From Alphaproteobacteria bacterium (lineage in GTDB: Bacteria; Pseudomonadota; Alphaproteobacteria; Rhizobiales; Xanthobacteraceae), in assembly GCA_005884465.1 (NCBI GenBank), contig VAZH01000089.1, positions 1-9,134 of the forward strand: a DNA stretch of 9,134 nucleotides, written 5' to 3'. The translations under genes and the position numbers were made by a program. Below, in pieces: positions 1 to 7,670 of the stretch. The first letter of the stretch is position 1; each line of letters begins with the position of its first letter. Below the pieces are notes generated by a model. That model made no database searches and had not been told where the DNA came from. It saw nothing but the letters and a program-made list of their open reading frames with translations.

Positions 1-589
1 CCACGCCATCGTCGCGGACAAGCCGCGCATAGGAACGGATCGAGGCGTCGCCCGGCATGCGCAGCCGTTTCGCCTCGAGATAGCCGGCGCCGTCGAGGAA
101 CTCGCGCAGCGCCTTGAGTCTCGCGACTTGCGCGGCCGCTTTGCCGTAGCCGGTGATTTCGGCGGCGCGGGCGGTCGATCCCAGCGCCGGGCGATGGCTC
201 AGCGCGATATCGATACGGTCTTGAGGGAGTGCGCCGGCTGCGCGCTCCGGCCATTCGATCAGCGCGACCGTGCCCTCGGGCAATGGCGACAAGCCGATCT
301 CTTCCAGTTCCGCCGGATCGTTGATGCGGTAGAGATCCGCGTGAAGCAGCGGAAATGGCGGCAGATCGTAGGCTTGCGCGAGCGTGAAGGTCGGGCTTGG
401 CACCTCGACGGCGTCATCGTCGGCGAGATATCGGATCATCGCCCGGGCGGCGGCGGTTTTGCCGGCGCCAAGGTCGCCGGAAAGGGTAATGACATCGCCC
501 GGGCCGATCAGCAGCGCAAGATCGGCCATCAAATGCGCGGTCGCTGCCTCGTTCGATAACGCCAGCGAGAATGTGGTGGGATCGGTCAT
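1..589 (-). CDS. tsaE: TsaE fused to an aminoglycoside phosphotransferase-like kinase domain (3' end outside window)
   Basis: This frame is open from ATG 589 to the window edge, giving 196 residues with no stop. Residues 1-~145 are a complete TsaE, the P-loop ATPase that supports the TsaB-TsaD complex making N6-threonylcarbamoyladenosine at position 37 of ANN-decoding tRNAs in the cytoplasm. Visible motifs are Walker A GDLGAGKT (38-45), VPSPTFTL (63-70), HADLYRI (83-89), EEIGL (96-100) and LIEWPER (110-116). After a short linker, residues ~155-196 read KALREFL and then MPGDASIRSYARL (178-190). This resembles the start of the AmgK/choline-kinase-like phosphotransferase family, whose members phosphorylate cell-wall amino sugars or related substrates. 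The kinase catalytic residues lie outside the window, so that half is inferred from its N-terminus only. The ATG overlaps the divL stop (ATGA), and no Shine-Dalgarno sequence is visible upstream, so coupled translation is likely. Confidence 0.9.
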   Translation of the reverse strand, partial: MTDPTTFSLALSNEAATAHLMADLALLIGPGDVITLSGDLGAGKTAAARAMIRYLADDDAVEVPSPTFTLAQAYDLPPFPLLHADLYRINDPAELEEIGLSPLPEGTVALIEWPERAAGALPQDRIDIALSHRPALGSTARAAEITGYGKAAAQVARLKALREFLDGAGYLEAKRLRMPGDASIRSYARLVRDDGV

Positions 590-3102
590 TCCGCGGCGTT
601 GCGATGCGCGGCCTGATCGCTCGGAAAGTCGCAGGTCACCGTCGTGCCCTTGCCGACCACCGAATCGACGCGCACCTTGCCTCCGTGCAGTTCGACAAAG
701 GAGCGCACCAGCGACAGGCCGAGGCCGGCGCCGCGATGCCGCGATCCGTGGGAGTGACTCTCGAACCAGTCGAACACCTTGTCCTTGACATCGGGCGGGA
801 TGCCGGGACCGCAATCGGTCACGGTGAAGACGACGCTGTGTTCGGTTCGCCCGGCGCTCAGGCCGACGGTCGCATCCGGAGGCGAAAATCCGACGGCATT
901 TGCCAAGAGATTATACAGCACCTGCACCACGCGGCGTTCGTCGCCGACAAAACTTCCGATGTTGGGGTCGACGTCCACCTTGAGCTCGATGCGGTCGGTT
1001 GCGAGCCGGTCCTGGATGCCTTCGGCGGCGGCCTCGATGGTCTTGCGGATATCGACGGAGCCCAGATTGAGCGACATCGCGCCGGCATCGATGGTGGCGA
1101 GATCGAGAATGTTGTTGATGATCGCGAGCAGCGCGTTGGTCGAGGCGGTGATGTAACCGAGATATTCGGCCTGCTTCGGCGTCAGCGGACCGGTGACGGG
1201 GTCGCTGAGGAAGTGCGCAAAGCCGATGATGGTGGTCAGCGGCGAGCGTAATTCGTAGGACACGTGGTGGACGAAATCGACCTTCATCTGGTCGGCGGTC
1301 TCCAGTGCCTCGTTGCGCTCGCGCAGCGCACGCTCGACGTTCTCGGTATCGCTGATGTCCTGGAATGTCAGCATGGTAGCGCCGTCGGGCAGCGGCATGG
1401 TCATGCAGTCCAGCACGCTGCCATCCTTCCGTTCCAGCTTCAGCGGCACCTCGACCCGGTTCTCGATTCTCGTAATGGCTTCGCGGATCGTCCGCCAGAT
1501 GTTGGGATCATCGAACAGCGGCCTGCACCAGGCCTCCACGGTGTCGATATGCGGCTGCTCCTTAAGCGCCTCCGGAGACAGCTTCCACATCCTGGCGAAT
1601 GCCGGGTTGAACAATTGCGCGCGGCCATTGCTGCCGAACACCGCAACCGCCTCGGTGAGATTATCGAGCGTTTCACGCTGGACCCGGATCAGGCCGTCAA
1701 AGCGCCGCGCCAGCTCCAGGCTTTCGGTAACGTCGTCGAACAGATAGGTGACGCCGCCTTCCGGATTTGGCGTGGTGACGACGCTGACCGCGCGGCCGTC
1801 GGGGAGGTACCAGGTATCCTTCTCCGGCTCGACCGCGCGATAGGCCTCGTGCAGCTTTGCTTTCCAGGCCCGGAAATCCGGCTGCTCGGGCAGTTTGCGC
1901 GCGGCGCGCAGCCGATCGAGCACGCTGGAATCATCGGGATTGCCGTCGAGAAACGCGCGCTCCAGGTCCCACAGGCGGCGATAGGAATCGTTGTAGAATG
2001 CCAGCCGCCGCTGGCCGTCGAATACCGCGACCCCGGACGACAATTGATCCAGCGTGCGGCGATGCGCCTCCGCCATCCGCACCAGCGCCGCACGGAGCGC
2101 GGTGGCTTCGCCGGCGTCGATGGCGATGCCGACGCTTCCCTCCCCGACTTTCAGCGCGTGCACATCGAAAGCGCGCCGCTCGCCGCCGATCACAATCGGC
2201 AGCCGCGCGGTAAAGGCCTGCGTGCCATTCAATGCGCGGTCCATGTCGCTGCGGTCGTCGCTGTCGAGCAGTTCAAGCTTGCGATCGATCGCATCGGCGA
2301 CGCTGGTGGCTTCGGTCGCCCGCGCATAGGCGGCATTGGCGTAGCCGAGCCCGCCTTTGGCGCCTTTGGCCCAGATCGGCCAGGGCGCGGCGGCAGCAAA
2401 GCCGCGCAGCATCTCGGTTTCCTCCGATAGCGCCTTGTGCCGGAGGATGGTTTCGGCCAGTTCCTTGCGCAGGCCGGAGAGTTCGCGAATCCGGACGATG
2501 GCCTGGCCGCCGATGGCGCGGCCCATGGCCTCGATGGCGTATCCATTCGAGGTCGTGAGATTGAGCAGAAATCCCTCGCCATGCTCGCGCAGCGCGTCGA
2601 CGGCATGATCCATCTGCAGCGCCGGTTCCGGCGGCAGCCAGGTTCCGAAGGCGAGGATGCGTTGCGGCTGATATTGCTGGGACTCCGGCGGCATCAAAAG
2701 CGCAGTGTCGCCCGAGATTTGCGGACGATTGTCGCCTGCCGGCCACGAGATCAGGATCTGTGGCTCAGCAAACAACAGGGCGCGGAAACGGTCGGCCTGG
2801 GCCTGCAGCTCCGCGATCTCGGCGCGCCATCGCGCCTCACCTTTAGCCGCGCGAATCCTCGTACGCATCAATAGGATAGCCGAGACCACCGAAAAGCCGA
2901 GCAGGGCCAGTGCCGTCGCCAGGACCGCGATTTCCTGGCGGTTGAAATCGAAGAATGTCGAGATCTCATGCAGCAGGGCCAATTCGCTGGCGCGGGCCGG
3001 TGCGACCAGGACCGCAGTGGCGCCAAGCGCGAGCAGGCCGTTGCGTGCCAGTTGCGTGCACGACGGCAGGGTCCGACGCATCGCCACGATTACGCCCGAC
3101 AT
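586..3102 (-). CDS. divL: DivL-type PAS-domain pseudo-histidine kinase (tyrosine kinase homologue)
   Basis: The protein has 838 aa from ATG 3102. It opens with a hydrophobic segment (about 19-38) and a clear membrane helix (about 57-79). A coiled region and about four PAS-like modules follow (roughly 104-205, 235-334, 348-459, 474-589). A HisKA-like dimerisation helix pair covers about 604-670 and an HATPase_c domain about 713-830. The ATP-binding motifs are intact: N box NLLANAV (Asn735), G1 DCGPGIP (763-769) and G2 GAGLGLS (791-797). The H-box reads VSYELRSPL, with Tyr616 where kinases have the phospho-accepting His. That is the hallmark of Caulobacter DivL, which binds DivK~P and controls CckA, and so CtrA, at the cell pole. 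The open frame continues upstream to 3390, but that part translates an intergenic repeat, so I start at 3102 (ATG 3081 is also possible). It overlaps tsaE by 4 nt. The DivL identity rests on the Tyr and the architecture; the domain borders are rough. Confidence 0.87.
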   Translation of the reverse strand: MSGVIVAMRRTLPSCTQLARNGLLALGATAVLVAPARASELALLHEISTFFDFNRQEIAVLATALALLGFSVVSAILLMRTRIRAAKGEARWRAEIAELQAQADRFRALLFAEPQILISWPAGDNRPQISGDTALLMPPESQQYQPQRILAFGTWLPPEPALQMDHAVDALREHGEGFLLNLTTSNGYAIEAMGRAIGGQAIVRIRELSGLRKELAETILRHKALSEETEMLRGFAAAAPWPIWAKGAKGGLGYANAAYARATEATSVADAIDRKLELLDSDDRSDMDRALNGTQAFTARLPIVIGGERRAFDVHALKVGEGSVGIAIDAGEATALRAALVRMAEAHRRTLDQLSSGVAVFDGQRRLAFYNDSYRRLWDLERAFLDGNPDDSSVLDRLRAARKLPEQPDFRAWKAKLHEAYRAVEPEKDTWYLPDGRAVSVVTTPNPEGGVTYLFDDVTESLELARRFDGLIRVQRETLDNLTEAVAVFGSNGRAQLFNPAFARMWKLSPEALKEQPHIDTVEAWCRPLFDDPNIWRTIREAITRIENRVEVPLKLERKDGSVLDCMTMPLPDGATMLTFQDISDTENVERALRERNEALETADQMKVDFVHHVSYELRSPLTTIIGFAHFLSDPVTGPLTPKQAEYLGYITASTNALLAIINNILDLATIDAGAMSLNLGSVDIRKTIEAAAEGIQDRLATDRIELKVDVDPNIGSFVGDERRVVQVLYNLLANAVGFSPPDATVGLSAGRTEHSVVFTVTDCGPGIPPDVKDKVFDWFESHSHGSRHRGAGLGLSLVRSFVELHGGKVRVDSVVGKGTTVTCDFPSDQAAHRNAAE

Positions 3103-3142
3103 GGTTTGCCCCAAACCGCACGACTTTGCGCCCGGCGCTTCA

Positions 3143-3252
3143 GCGCATGATCCGCCAAAGGCCGAGCGGTTTGGCGATAGGATCATGCGCCCTTTGATAT
3201 TTAGAGCGCGATCGGACGCAAAGCCGGTACCCAATTTTGCTGACCGCGCTCT
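3143..3252. repeat. Double-hairpin intergenic repeat, copy A
   Basis: This 110-bp element has two consecutive stem-loops. Hairpin 1 (3143-3190) has perfect 10-bp arms GCGCATGATC/GATCATGCGC and inner arms CGCCAAA/TTTGGCG. Hairpin 2 (3203-3252) has 11-nt arms AGAGCGCGATC/GACCGCGCTCT with one A.C mismatch and an inner GCAAA/TTTGC stem. A second copy in the same orientation lies at 7747-7857 with most arm bases identical. I recognise the sequence type as a common bradyrhizobial intergenic repeat, from memory. It lies between dut and divL, ending 40 nt before the divL ATG, so it is probably in the divL leader. It explains why the frame upstream of divL stays open without being coding. Confidence 0.85.
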
Positions 3253-3320
3253 ATCCGCGAATCGAGTGACAATATCCCCAACCGGACTCGGGCGGTAAGA
3301 GTCCAGACCGTGAACGCAAA

Positions 3321-3341
3321 CCGCATTGCGAAAAAATGCGG
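3321..3341 (-). terminator. Possible weak terminator or processing hairpin after dut
   Basis: CCGCATT (3321-3327) and AATGCGG (3335-3341) form a perfect 7-bp stem with a 7-nt loop. On the minus strand the stem is followed by TTTGCGTT, which is only mildly T-rich. It begins 55 nt after the dut stop. The position suits termination or 3'-end trimming of the coaBC-dut message before divL, but the T-tract is poor and read-through is likely. Confidence 0.3.
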
Positions 3342-3396
3342 GACTAGACTTTATCGCTGCGATTTTGATGAAGATGAATCCGCTCTTCACCCGAAT

Positions 3397-3855
3397 TTAG
3401 CGCCCGGTCGAACCGAAGCCGCCACCGCCGCGTTTCGTCGTGGCAAGTTCGGTTGAGGGAGCGAGTTCCACGCGGACTACGGGAGCAATCACCATCTGTG
3501 CGATGCGCTCGCCGCGCCGGACCGGGAACGGCACCGCGCCGTGATTGATCAGCAGGACGCCGATCTCGCCGCGATAATCCGCGTCAATGGTGCCGGGCGA
3601 ATTCAGCACGGTGACGCCGTGCTTCGATGCAAGCCCGGAGCGCGGACGGACCTGCGCCTCATAGCCCGAGGGCAACGCGATGGTCAGTCCGGTCGGCACC
3701 AGCGCGCGCTGTCCCGGCGACAGCATCAAAGGAGAATCTTCGGGAACTGCGGCCAGCAGGTCGAGCCCCGCGGCGTCCGCGCTGTGATATTCCGGCAGCG
3801 CCAGGCCTTCGCCGTGTGGCAATTGCCGGATCTCGACCTTGACGGGCGGGCTCAA
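3397..3855 (-). CDS. dut: Deoxyuridine 5'-triphosphate nucleotidohydrolase (dUTPase)
   Basis: This 152-aa protein has the normal size of a homotrimeric dUTPase. It hydrolyses dUTP to dUMP and diphosphate, keeping uracil out of DNA and feeding thymidylate synthesis in the cytoplasm. All five family motifs are present: ADAAGLDL (26-33), RPRSGLA (70-76), [11 protein letters not shown] (88-98, catalytic Asp91), RRGERIAQ (113-120) and the C-terminal lid [10 protein letters not shown] (142-151), whose Phe147 stacks on uracil. The start is a TTG at 3855 that overlaps the coaBC stop as TTGA. A GGTGGAG Shine-Dalgarno 8 nt upstream supports this rare start, and there is no nearby ATG or GTG in frame. 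The 4-nt overlap implies that it is made together with CoaBC. Confidence 0.96.
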   Translation of the reverse strand: MSPPVKVEIRQLPHGEGLALPEYHSADAAGLDLLAAVPEDSPLMLSPGQRALVPTGLTIALPSGYEAQVRPRSGLASKHGVTVLNSPGTIDADYRGEIGVLLINHGAVPFPVRRGERIAQMVIAPVVRVELAPSTELATTKRGGGGFGSTGR

Positions 3856-5288
3856 GACGGCTTCTCCACCGCCGCCGTAGCAATGCGCGCCACCAGTGCG
3901 GCCGCAACCTGCTCCTTGGTCATTGCTGGCCAGGAGTCGACGCTGATCTCTGCCCCGTCGCGGGTCAGGAGATGAACGGTGTTGCGGTCGCCGCCCATGA
4001 TGCCGGTCGCGGGCGAAACGTCATTGGCGACGATCCAGTCGCAGCCCTTGCGCGCCAGTTTTGCCTTGGCGTTGTCGATCAGGTTTTCGGTCTCCGCGGC
4101 GAATCCGATCACCAGTCCCGGCCGCTTGTCCTGCAATTTTGAGATCGTTGCCAAAATATCGGGATTTTCGACCAGTTGCAGAGGCGGCATGCCCGCCGCG
4201 GTCTTTTTCAATTTTTGTTCTCCTTCATTGGCGACGCGCCAATCGGCGACGGCGGCGGCGAAGATCGCAATATCCACCGGAAGTGCGACTTCCACCCGGT
4301 GCAGCATTTCGCGCGCGGATTCCACATGCTTCACCAATACGCCGGCGGGGTCACTCAATTCGACAGGGCCCGAGATCAGCGTGACCTCCGCACCGGCAGC
4401 TTGCGCGGCCGCGGCAATCGCAAAGCCCTGTTTGCCCGAGGAGCGGTTGGCGATGTAACGCACCGGATCGATCGGCTCGTGCGTCGGTCCTGCGGTTATG
4501 AGGACGCGCTTGCCGGCAAGCGGCCGCGGTTGGGGTGGCCGCAAGAAGCGCTCAGCCGCGGAAGCGATTTCCAAAGCTTCTGCCATCCGGCCGACGCCGG
4601 CCTCTCCGGCTTCCGCCATTTCGCCGGCATTGGGTCCGACCATGGCGACGCCGTCGCGCTCCAATGTTGCGGCATTGCGGCGGGTCGCGGCATTGTTCCA
4701 CATCAGCGGATTCATCGCCGGCGCCAACAGGATCGGACGGTTGGCCGCGAGCAGGATGGCGCTGGCGAGATCGTCGGCATGACCCTGCGCCATTTTCGCC
4801 ATCAAGTCCGCGGTGGCAGGCGCCACCACGATCAGATCGCAGTCGCGCGCAAGCCGGATATGACCGGCATCGAATTCGCTCTCGGGATCGAACAGATCGG
4901 TGTAACAGCGTTCGTTCGACAGCGCGCTGGCGGCAAGCGGCGTGACGAATTGCTGCGCGGCTTTGGTCAATACGCAGCGGACGTGAATATGCCGCTCCTT
5001 GAGACGCCGGATCAGGTCCAGCGCCTTGTAGGCGGCGATGCCGCCGCCGATGATCAGGGTGACCCGGGGTTGAGCGGTCGCATCGGCGCGCCGCACCGTG
5101 GGCGACCGGGGGTCCGCAGACGGCAGGACGGCCTGCGAAGGTGCTGCGGTGAACTCGGGGCGGCCCTGTATAAGCTCCCCGAGGATCACCCGGACCTCCT
5201 CTTCGACGGAGCGGCCGTTTTTGGCCGAGCGCAGCCGCAGATAGGCCTTGATGGTTTCGTCGAGTTTTCGGATGGTCAGGCTAGCCAT
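3852..5288 (-). CDS. coaBC: Bifunctional phosphopantothenoylcysteine synthetase/decarboxylase with N-terminal FitA-like ribbon-helix-helix domain
   Basis: The 478-aa protein is about 70 residues longer than usual CoaBC (~400). Residues 76-~250 are the flavoprotein decarboxylase CoaC, with GGGIAAYK (81-88), active-site His143 in AGHIRLAR and the PAMNPLMW motif (190-197). Residues ~257-475 are the CTP-dependent ligase CoaB, with [20 protein letters not shown] (267-286), AAVADW (345-350) and KLKK (359-362). Together they turn 4'-phosphopantothenate and cysteine into 4'-phosphopantetheine for CoA. Residues 1-~43 are extra: a beta-strand ASLTIRKLD and two helices with [12 protein letters not shown], matching FitA/VapB-type ribbon-helix-helix antitoxins. 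A Pro/Ala-rich linker (44-75) joins it to CoaC. The flap motif that reads ACGD in E. coli reads EAGE here (226-229), so the flap Cys is absent. The ATG at 5288 has a short leader with a candidate operator. It overlaps dut by 4 nt. Both catalytic halves are secure; the regulatory role of the extra domain is inferred. Confidence 0.95.
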   Translation of the reverse strand: MASLTIRKLDETIKAYLRLRSAKNGRSVEEEVRVILGELIQGRPEFTAAPSQAVLPSADPRSPTVRRADATAQPRVTLIIGGGIAAYKALDLIRRLKERHIHVRCVLTKAAQQFVTPLAASALSNERCYTDLFDPESEFDAGHIRLARDCDLIVVAPATADLMAKMAQGHADDLASAILLAANRPILLAPAMNPLMWNNAATRRNAATLERDGVAMVGPNAGEMAEAGEAGVGRMAEALEIASAAERFLRPPQPRPLAGKRVLITAGPTHEPIDPVRYIANRSSGKQGFAIAAAAQAAGAEVTLISGPVELSDPAGVLVKHVESAREMLHRVEVALPVDIAIFAAAVADWRVANEGEQKLKKTAAGMPPLQLVENPDILATISKLQDKRPGLVIGFAAETENLIDNAKAKLARKGCDWIVANDVSPATGIMGGDRNTVHLLTRDGAEISVDSWPAMTKEQVAAALVARIATAAVEKPS

Positions 5289-5301
5289 GGCCGTTCCCGA
5301 T

Positions 5302-5318
5302 TGATAGCAATGCTAGCA
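5302..5318. promoter_or_regulatory. Candidate operator for the RHH-CoaBC protein
   Basis: TGATAGCA (5302-5309), one base, then TGCTAGCA (5311-5318) form an inverted repeat of 8-nt half-sites with 7 of 8 complementary positions. The right half is also the core of a perfect 10-bp palindrome ATGCTAGCAT (5310-5319). From memory, the gonococcal FitA antitoxin recognises TGCTATCA/TGATAGCA half-sites, although with a longer spacer. The site lies 13 nt upstream of the coaBC ATG and overlaps the candidate -10 box, where a bound repressor would block initiation. Binding is inferred, not shown. Confidence 0.55.
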
Positions 5319-5343
5319 TAAGATGCCTTCATTGCAATCACAA
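5315..5343 (-). promoter_or_regulatory. Candidate sigma70-type promoter for coaBC-dut
   Basis: On the minus strand, TTGTGA (5343-5338) and TATGCT (5320-5315) are separated by exactly 17 nt. Each matches 4 of 6 consensus bases. Transcription would start near 5308 and leave a leader of about 20 nt before ATG 5288. The -35 box overlaps the ubiB stop codon, and the spacer contains a perfect ATTGCAAT palindrome (5331-5338). A separate promoter here would let coaBC-dut be controlled independently of ubiE-ubiB. Confidence 0.45.
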
Positions 5344-6912
5344 CTGACGGATAGCCCATAAAATCGCGATGAAGGTCGCAGCGATGATCCAGAGTGCCAG
5401 CGTGCGCCACCGGCTCTTGCGGCCCTCGGTCCGGCCCATCGCCGCAACCGTCTCCGGCGACAGCCTGACGCCGTCCCGGCCCATGCCCTCCAGTTGCTCC
5501 AGCACGACCACCGATCGCGCCGCGATCGCCGGAAGGTCGGCCACCACGCGGCCGAGCTCACCGGCACCGGTCATCGCGCCCTCGATGCGTCCGACCGGGC
5601 CGAGATTGCGTTCGATCCATTCGCGAACCACGGGATCGGCGACCTTCCAGATGTCGAGCCTTGGATCGAAACTGCGCGCCACGCCTTCAACCACCACCAT
5701 GGTCTTTTGCAGCAGGATCAGTTCGGGGCGGGTCCGCATGTCGAACAGGCCGGTCACCTCGAGCAGCAGCGTCAACAGCTTCGCCATCGAGATTTCTTCG
5801 GCGGTGCGGTTGTGAATTGGCTCGCCGATCGCGCGAATAGCTTGCGCGAAATTCTCCACCGAGTGATGGCCCGGCACATAGCCGGCCTCGAAATGCACTT
5901 CGGCGACGCGGCGATAGTCGCGGGTGATGAAGCCCAGGAGAATTTCGGCCAGAAAGCGCCGCTCCTTCTGGCCGAGCCGGCCCATAATGCCGAAATCGAC
6001 GGCGACGAGGCGGCCGGTATCGTCGAGGAACAGGTTGCCGGGATGCATGTCGGCATGAAAGAAGCCGTCGCGTAGCGCGTGGCGCAGGAAACTCTGGATC
6101 ACCTTGCGCCCGAGCTCGGGCAAATCGACCTGCGATTGCGCAAGACGCGCATGATCGCTCAGCGCAATGCCGTCGATCCATTCCATCGTCAGAACATTAT
6201 GCGTGGTGCGGTCCCAGTCGACCGTGGGCACACGAAAATCCGGATCGTCGCGGGTGTTCTCCGCCATCTCCGACAGCGCCGCGGCCTCCAGCCGCAGATC
6301 CATCTCCATCGCCACCGTGCGCGACATCGTATTGATGACTTCGACCAGCCGTAGCCGCCGCGCTTCCCCCGAATGGGCTTCCGCGTTATGGGCGACAAAG
6401 AAGAAATCGCCGAGGTCGCGGCGGAAGCGCGTGGCGACGTGGGGCCTGAGCACCTTCACCGCAACCTGGGTGCGCACGCCGTTGCGTTCGGTCTCGCCGC
6501 GATGCACCTGCGCGATCGAGGCTGCGGCGACCGCAGGCCCGAAGCTCGCAAAGGCCTGTGTCACCGGGCGTTCCAGCGATTGCGCGATGACGGCTTCAGC
6601 TTCGGCTTGGGAGAACGGCGGCAGCCGATCCTGCAGGCTTTCCAGATCGCGCGCCATCACGACGCCGACCACATCGGGCCGGGTGGCGAGAAACTGTCCG
6701 AGCTTGAGATAGGCCGGTCCGAGCCGCGTCAATGCGCGCGACAGTCGCGGACCGGATTTGGCGCCGGGGCGCTCGATCAGCCGGGCGATGCGCAGCGCGA
6801 GCTGCCCGGGCGGCGGCACCAGGCTCGGATCGACGACACCAAACACGCCCTCACGCGCGAACACGAAGCCGGCGCGGGCGAGCCGCGCGAAGTGGGTAAT
6901 GGCAGAAATCAC
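5338..6912 (-). CDS. ubiB: Ubiquinone biosynthesis atypical kinase/ATPase UbiB
   Basis: This 524-aa ABC1/ADCK/COQ8-family protein (E. coli UbiB is about 546 aa) is a membrane-anchored atypical kinase fold needed for ubiquinone synthesis, thought to act as an ATPase that helps extract or organise lipid intermediates. It has the family's KxGQ motif (Lys70-Leu-Gly-Gln73) in [13 protein letters not shown], the Ala-rich loop AAASIAQVH (129-137) replacing the usual glycine-rich loop, nucleotide-binding Lys153 in VAVKVLRP, the catalytic-loop motif HADMHPGN (286-293) and the metal-binding DFG (306-308). A basic stretch leads into a C-terminal hydrophobic helix (about 505-521), consistent with inner-membrane anchoring. 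The start is GTG 6912, overlapping the ubiE stop as GTGA. The Shine-Dalgarno is weak, so translation is probably coupled to ubiE. Confidence 0.96.
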   Translation of the reverse strand: MISAITHFARLARAGFVFAREGVFGVVDPSLVPPPGQLALRIARLIERPGAKSGPRLSRALTRLGPAYLKLGQFLATRPDVVGVVMARDLESLQDRLPPFSQAEAEAVIAQSLERPVTQAFASFGPAVAAASIAQVHRGETERNGVRTQVAVKVLRPHVATRFRRDLGDFFFVAHNAEAHSGEARRLRLVEVINTMSRTVAMEMDLRLEAAALSEMAENTRDDPDFRVPTVDWDRTTHNVLTMEWIDGIALSDHARLAQSQVDLPELGRKVIQSFLRHALRDGFFHADMHPGNLFLDDTGRLVAVDFGIMGRLGQKERRFLAEILLGFITRDYRRVAEVHFEAGYVPGHHSVENFAQAIRAIGEPIHNRTAEEISMAKLLTLLLEVTGLFDMRTRPELILLQKTMVVVEGVARSFDPRLDIWKVADPVVREWIERNLGPVGRIEGAMTGAGELGRVVADLPAIAARSVVVLEQLEGMGRDGVRLSPETVAAMGRTEGRKSRWRTLALWIIAATFIAILWAIRQL

Positions 6913-7670
6913 AAACGCCAGCCTGAATGCAACGCTACGATACCGCCCGAGAGGCTTTGCCAGCTGACGCGGGAGAAACCGGCCGCGCGGATCATGTCCG
7001 CAAACGCGGCGGGCTTCGGAAATTTACGAATCGATTCCACAAGGTAGCGATAGGATTCCGCGTCGCCGGCCACGGCGCGGCCGAGCGGCGGAATCACCTT
7101 GAACGAAAACAGATCGTAAATCCGGTCCAGCCCGGGCACGTCGACAGTGGAGAATTCCAGGCACAGCAATCGACCGCCGTGCTTGAGCACGCGAAACGCT
7201 TCGTTGAGCGCGAGATCGATCCGCGGCACGTTGCGGATGCCGAACGCGATGGTGTAGCCGTCGAAATGGCGGTCAGGGAAAGGCAGCGCTTCCGCATTGC
7301 CCTCAACGAACGATACGCGGTCGTCGAGATGCCGCGCCGCGGCCCGCGCGCGACCGACAGCGAGCATGTCGGAATTGATGTCGCATACCGTGGCCCGAAA
7401 GCCGGTGCCCGCCGCCCGGGCGGCGCGGAACGCTACGTCGCCGGTGCCGCCGGCGACGTCGAGCAGCGCAAACGGGGTATCGCTGCGCGGCGGATTGAGC
7501 GCGTTGATCATGATCTCTTTCCAGAGCCGATGCAGGCCCGCCGACATCAGATCGTTCATCAGGTCGTAACGCGACGCAACGCTGTGAAACACATCATTCA
7601 CCAGCGTCTGCTTGTCACCCAAGGGTACGTCCCTGAAGCCGAAATGCGTGGTTTGGTCCGGTCGATCCAT
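6909..7670 (-). CDS. ubiE: Ubiquinone/menaquinone C-methyltransferase UbiE
   Basis: This 253-aa class I SAM-dependent methyltransferase has the size typical of UbiE (~250). It performs the C-methylation of the benzoquinol ring in ubiquinone synthesis (and of demethylmenaquinol in organisms that make menaquinone). It carries the N-terminal family signature [19 protein letters not shown] (27-45), SAM-binding motif [11 protein letters not shown] (69-78), the acidic residue after strand 2 in CDINSDM (96-102), GNAEALPFP (124-132), IAFGIRNV (141-148), the post-motif LEF (171-173), and [13 protein letters not shown] (206-218), a further family signature. The ATG at 7670 has AAGG about 10 nt upstream. 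It is first in the ubiE-ubiB pair and overlaps ubiB by 4 nt. It is transcribed divergently from mutM. Confidence 0.97.
   Translation of the reverse strand: MDRPDQTTHFGFRDVPLGDKQTLVNDVFHSVASRYDLMNDLMSAGLHRLWKEIMINALNPPRSDTPFALLDVAGGTGDVAFRAARAAGTGFRATVCDINSDMLAVGRARAAARHLDDRVSFVEGNAEALPFPDRHFDGYTIAFGIRNVPRIDLALNEAFRVLKHGGRLLCLEFSTVDVPGLDRIYDLFSFKVIPPLGRAVAGDAESYRYLVESIRKFPKPAAFADMIRAAGFSRVSWQSLSGGIVALHSGWRL

Noticed and set aside
1264..2430. Long plus-strand open frame of 388 codons opposite divL
   Set aside because: It mirrors the well-supported divL frame in high-GC DNA, has low-complexity composition with no recognisable motif, and is an antisense shadow.
3103..3390. N-terminal extension of DivL by 96 residues starting at 3390
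   Set aside because: The extension translates the double-hairpin repeat and flanking intergenic DNA. It has no domain-like pattern and precedes the membrane segment; ATG 3102 gives a sensible protein.
5160..5288. A stand-alone FitA/VapB antitoxin gene with a toxin partner
   Set aside because: The head is continuous in frame with CoaC, with no stop. No PIN-domain toxin frame lies next to it; the neighbours are ubiB and dut.
4176..5321. Long plus-strand open frame of 381 codons opposite coaBC
   Set aside because: It lies antisense to the clearly coding coaBC and has no recognisable domain or ribosome binding site.
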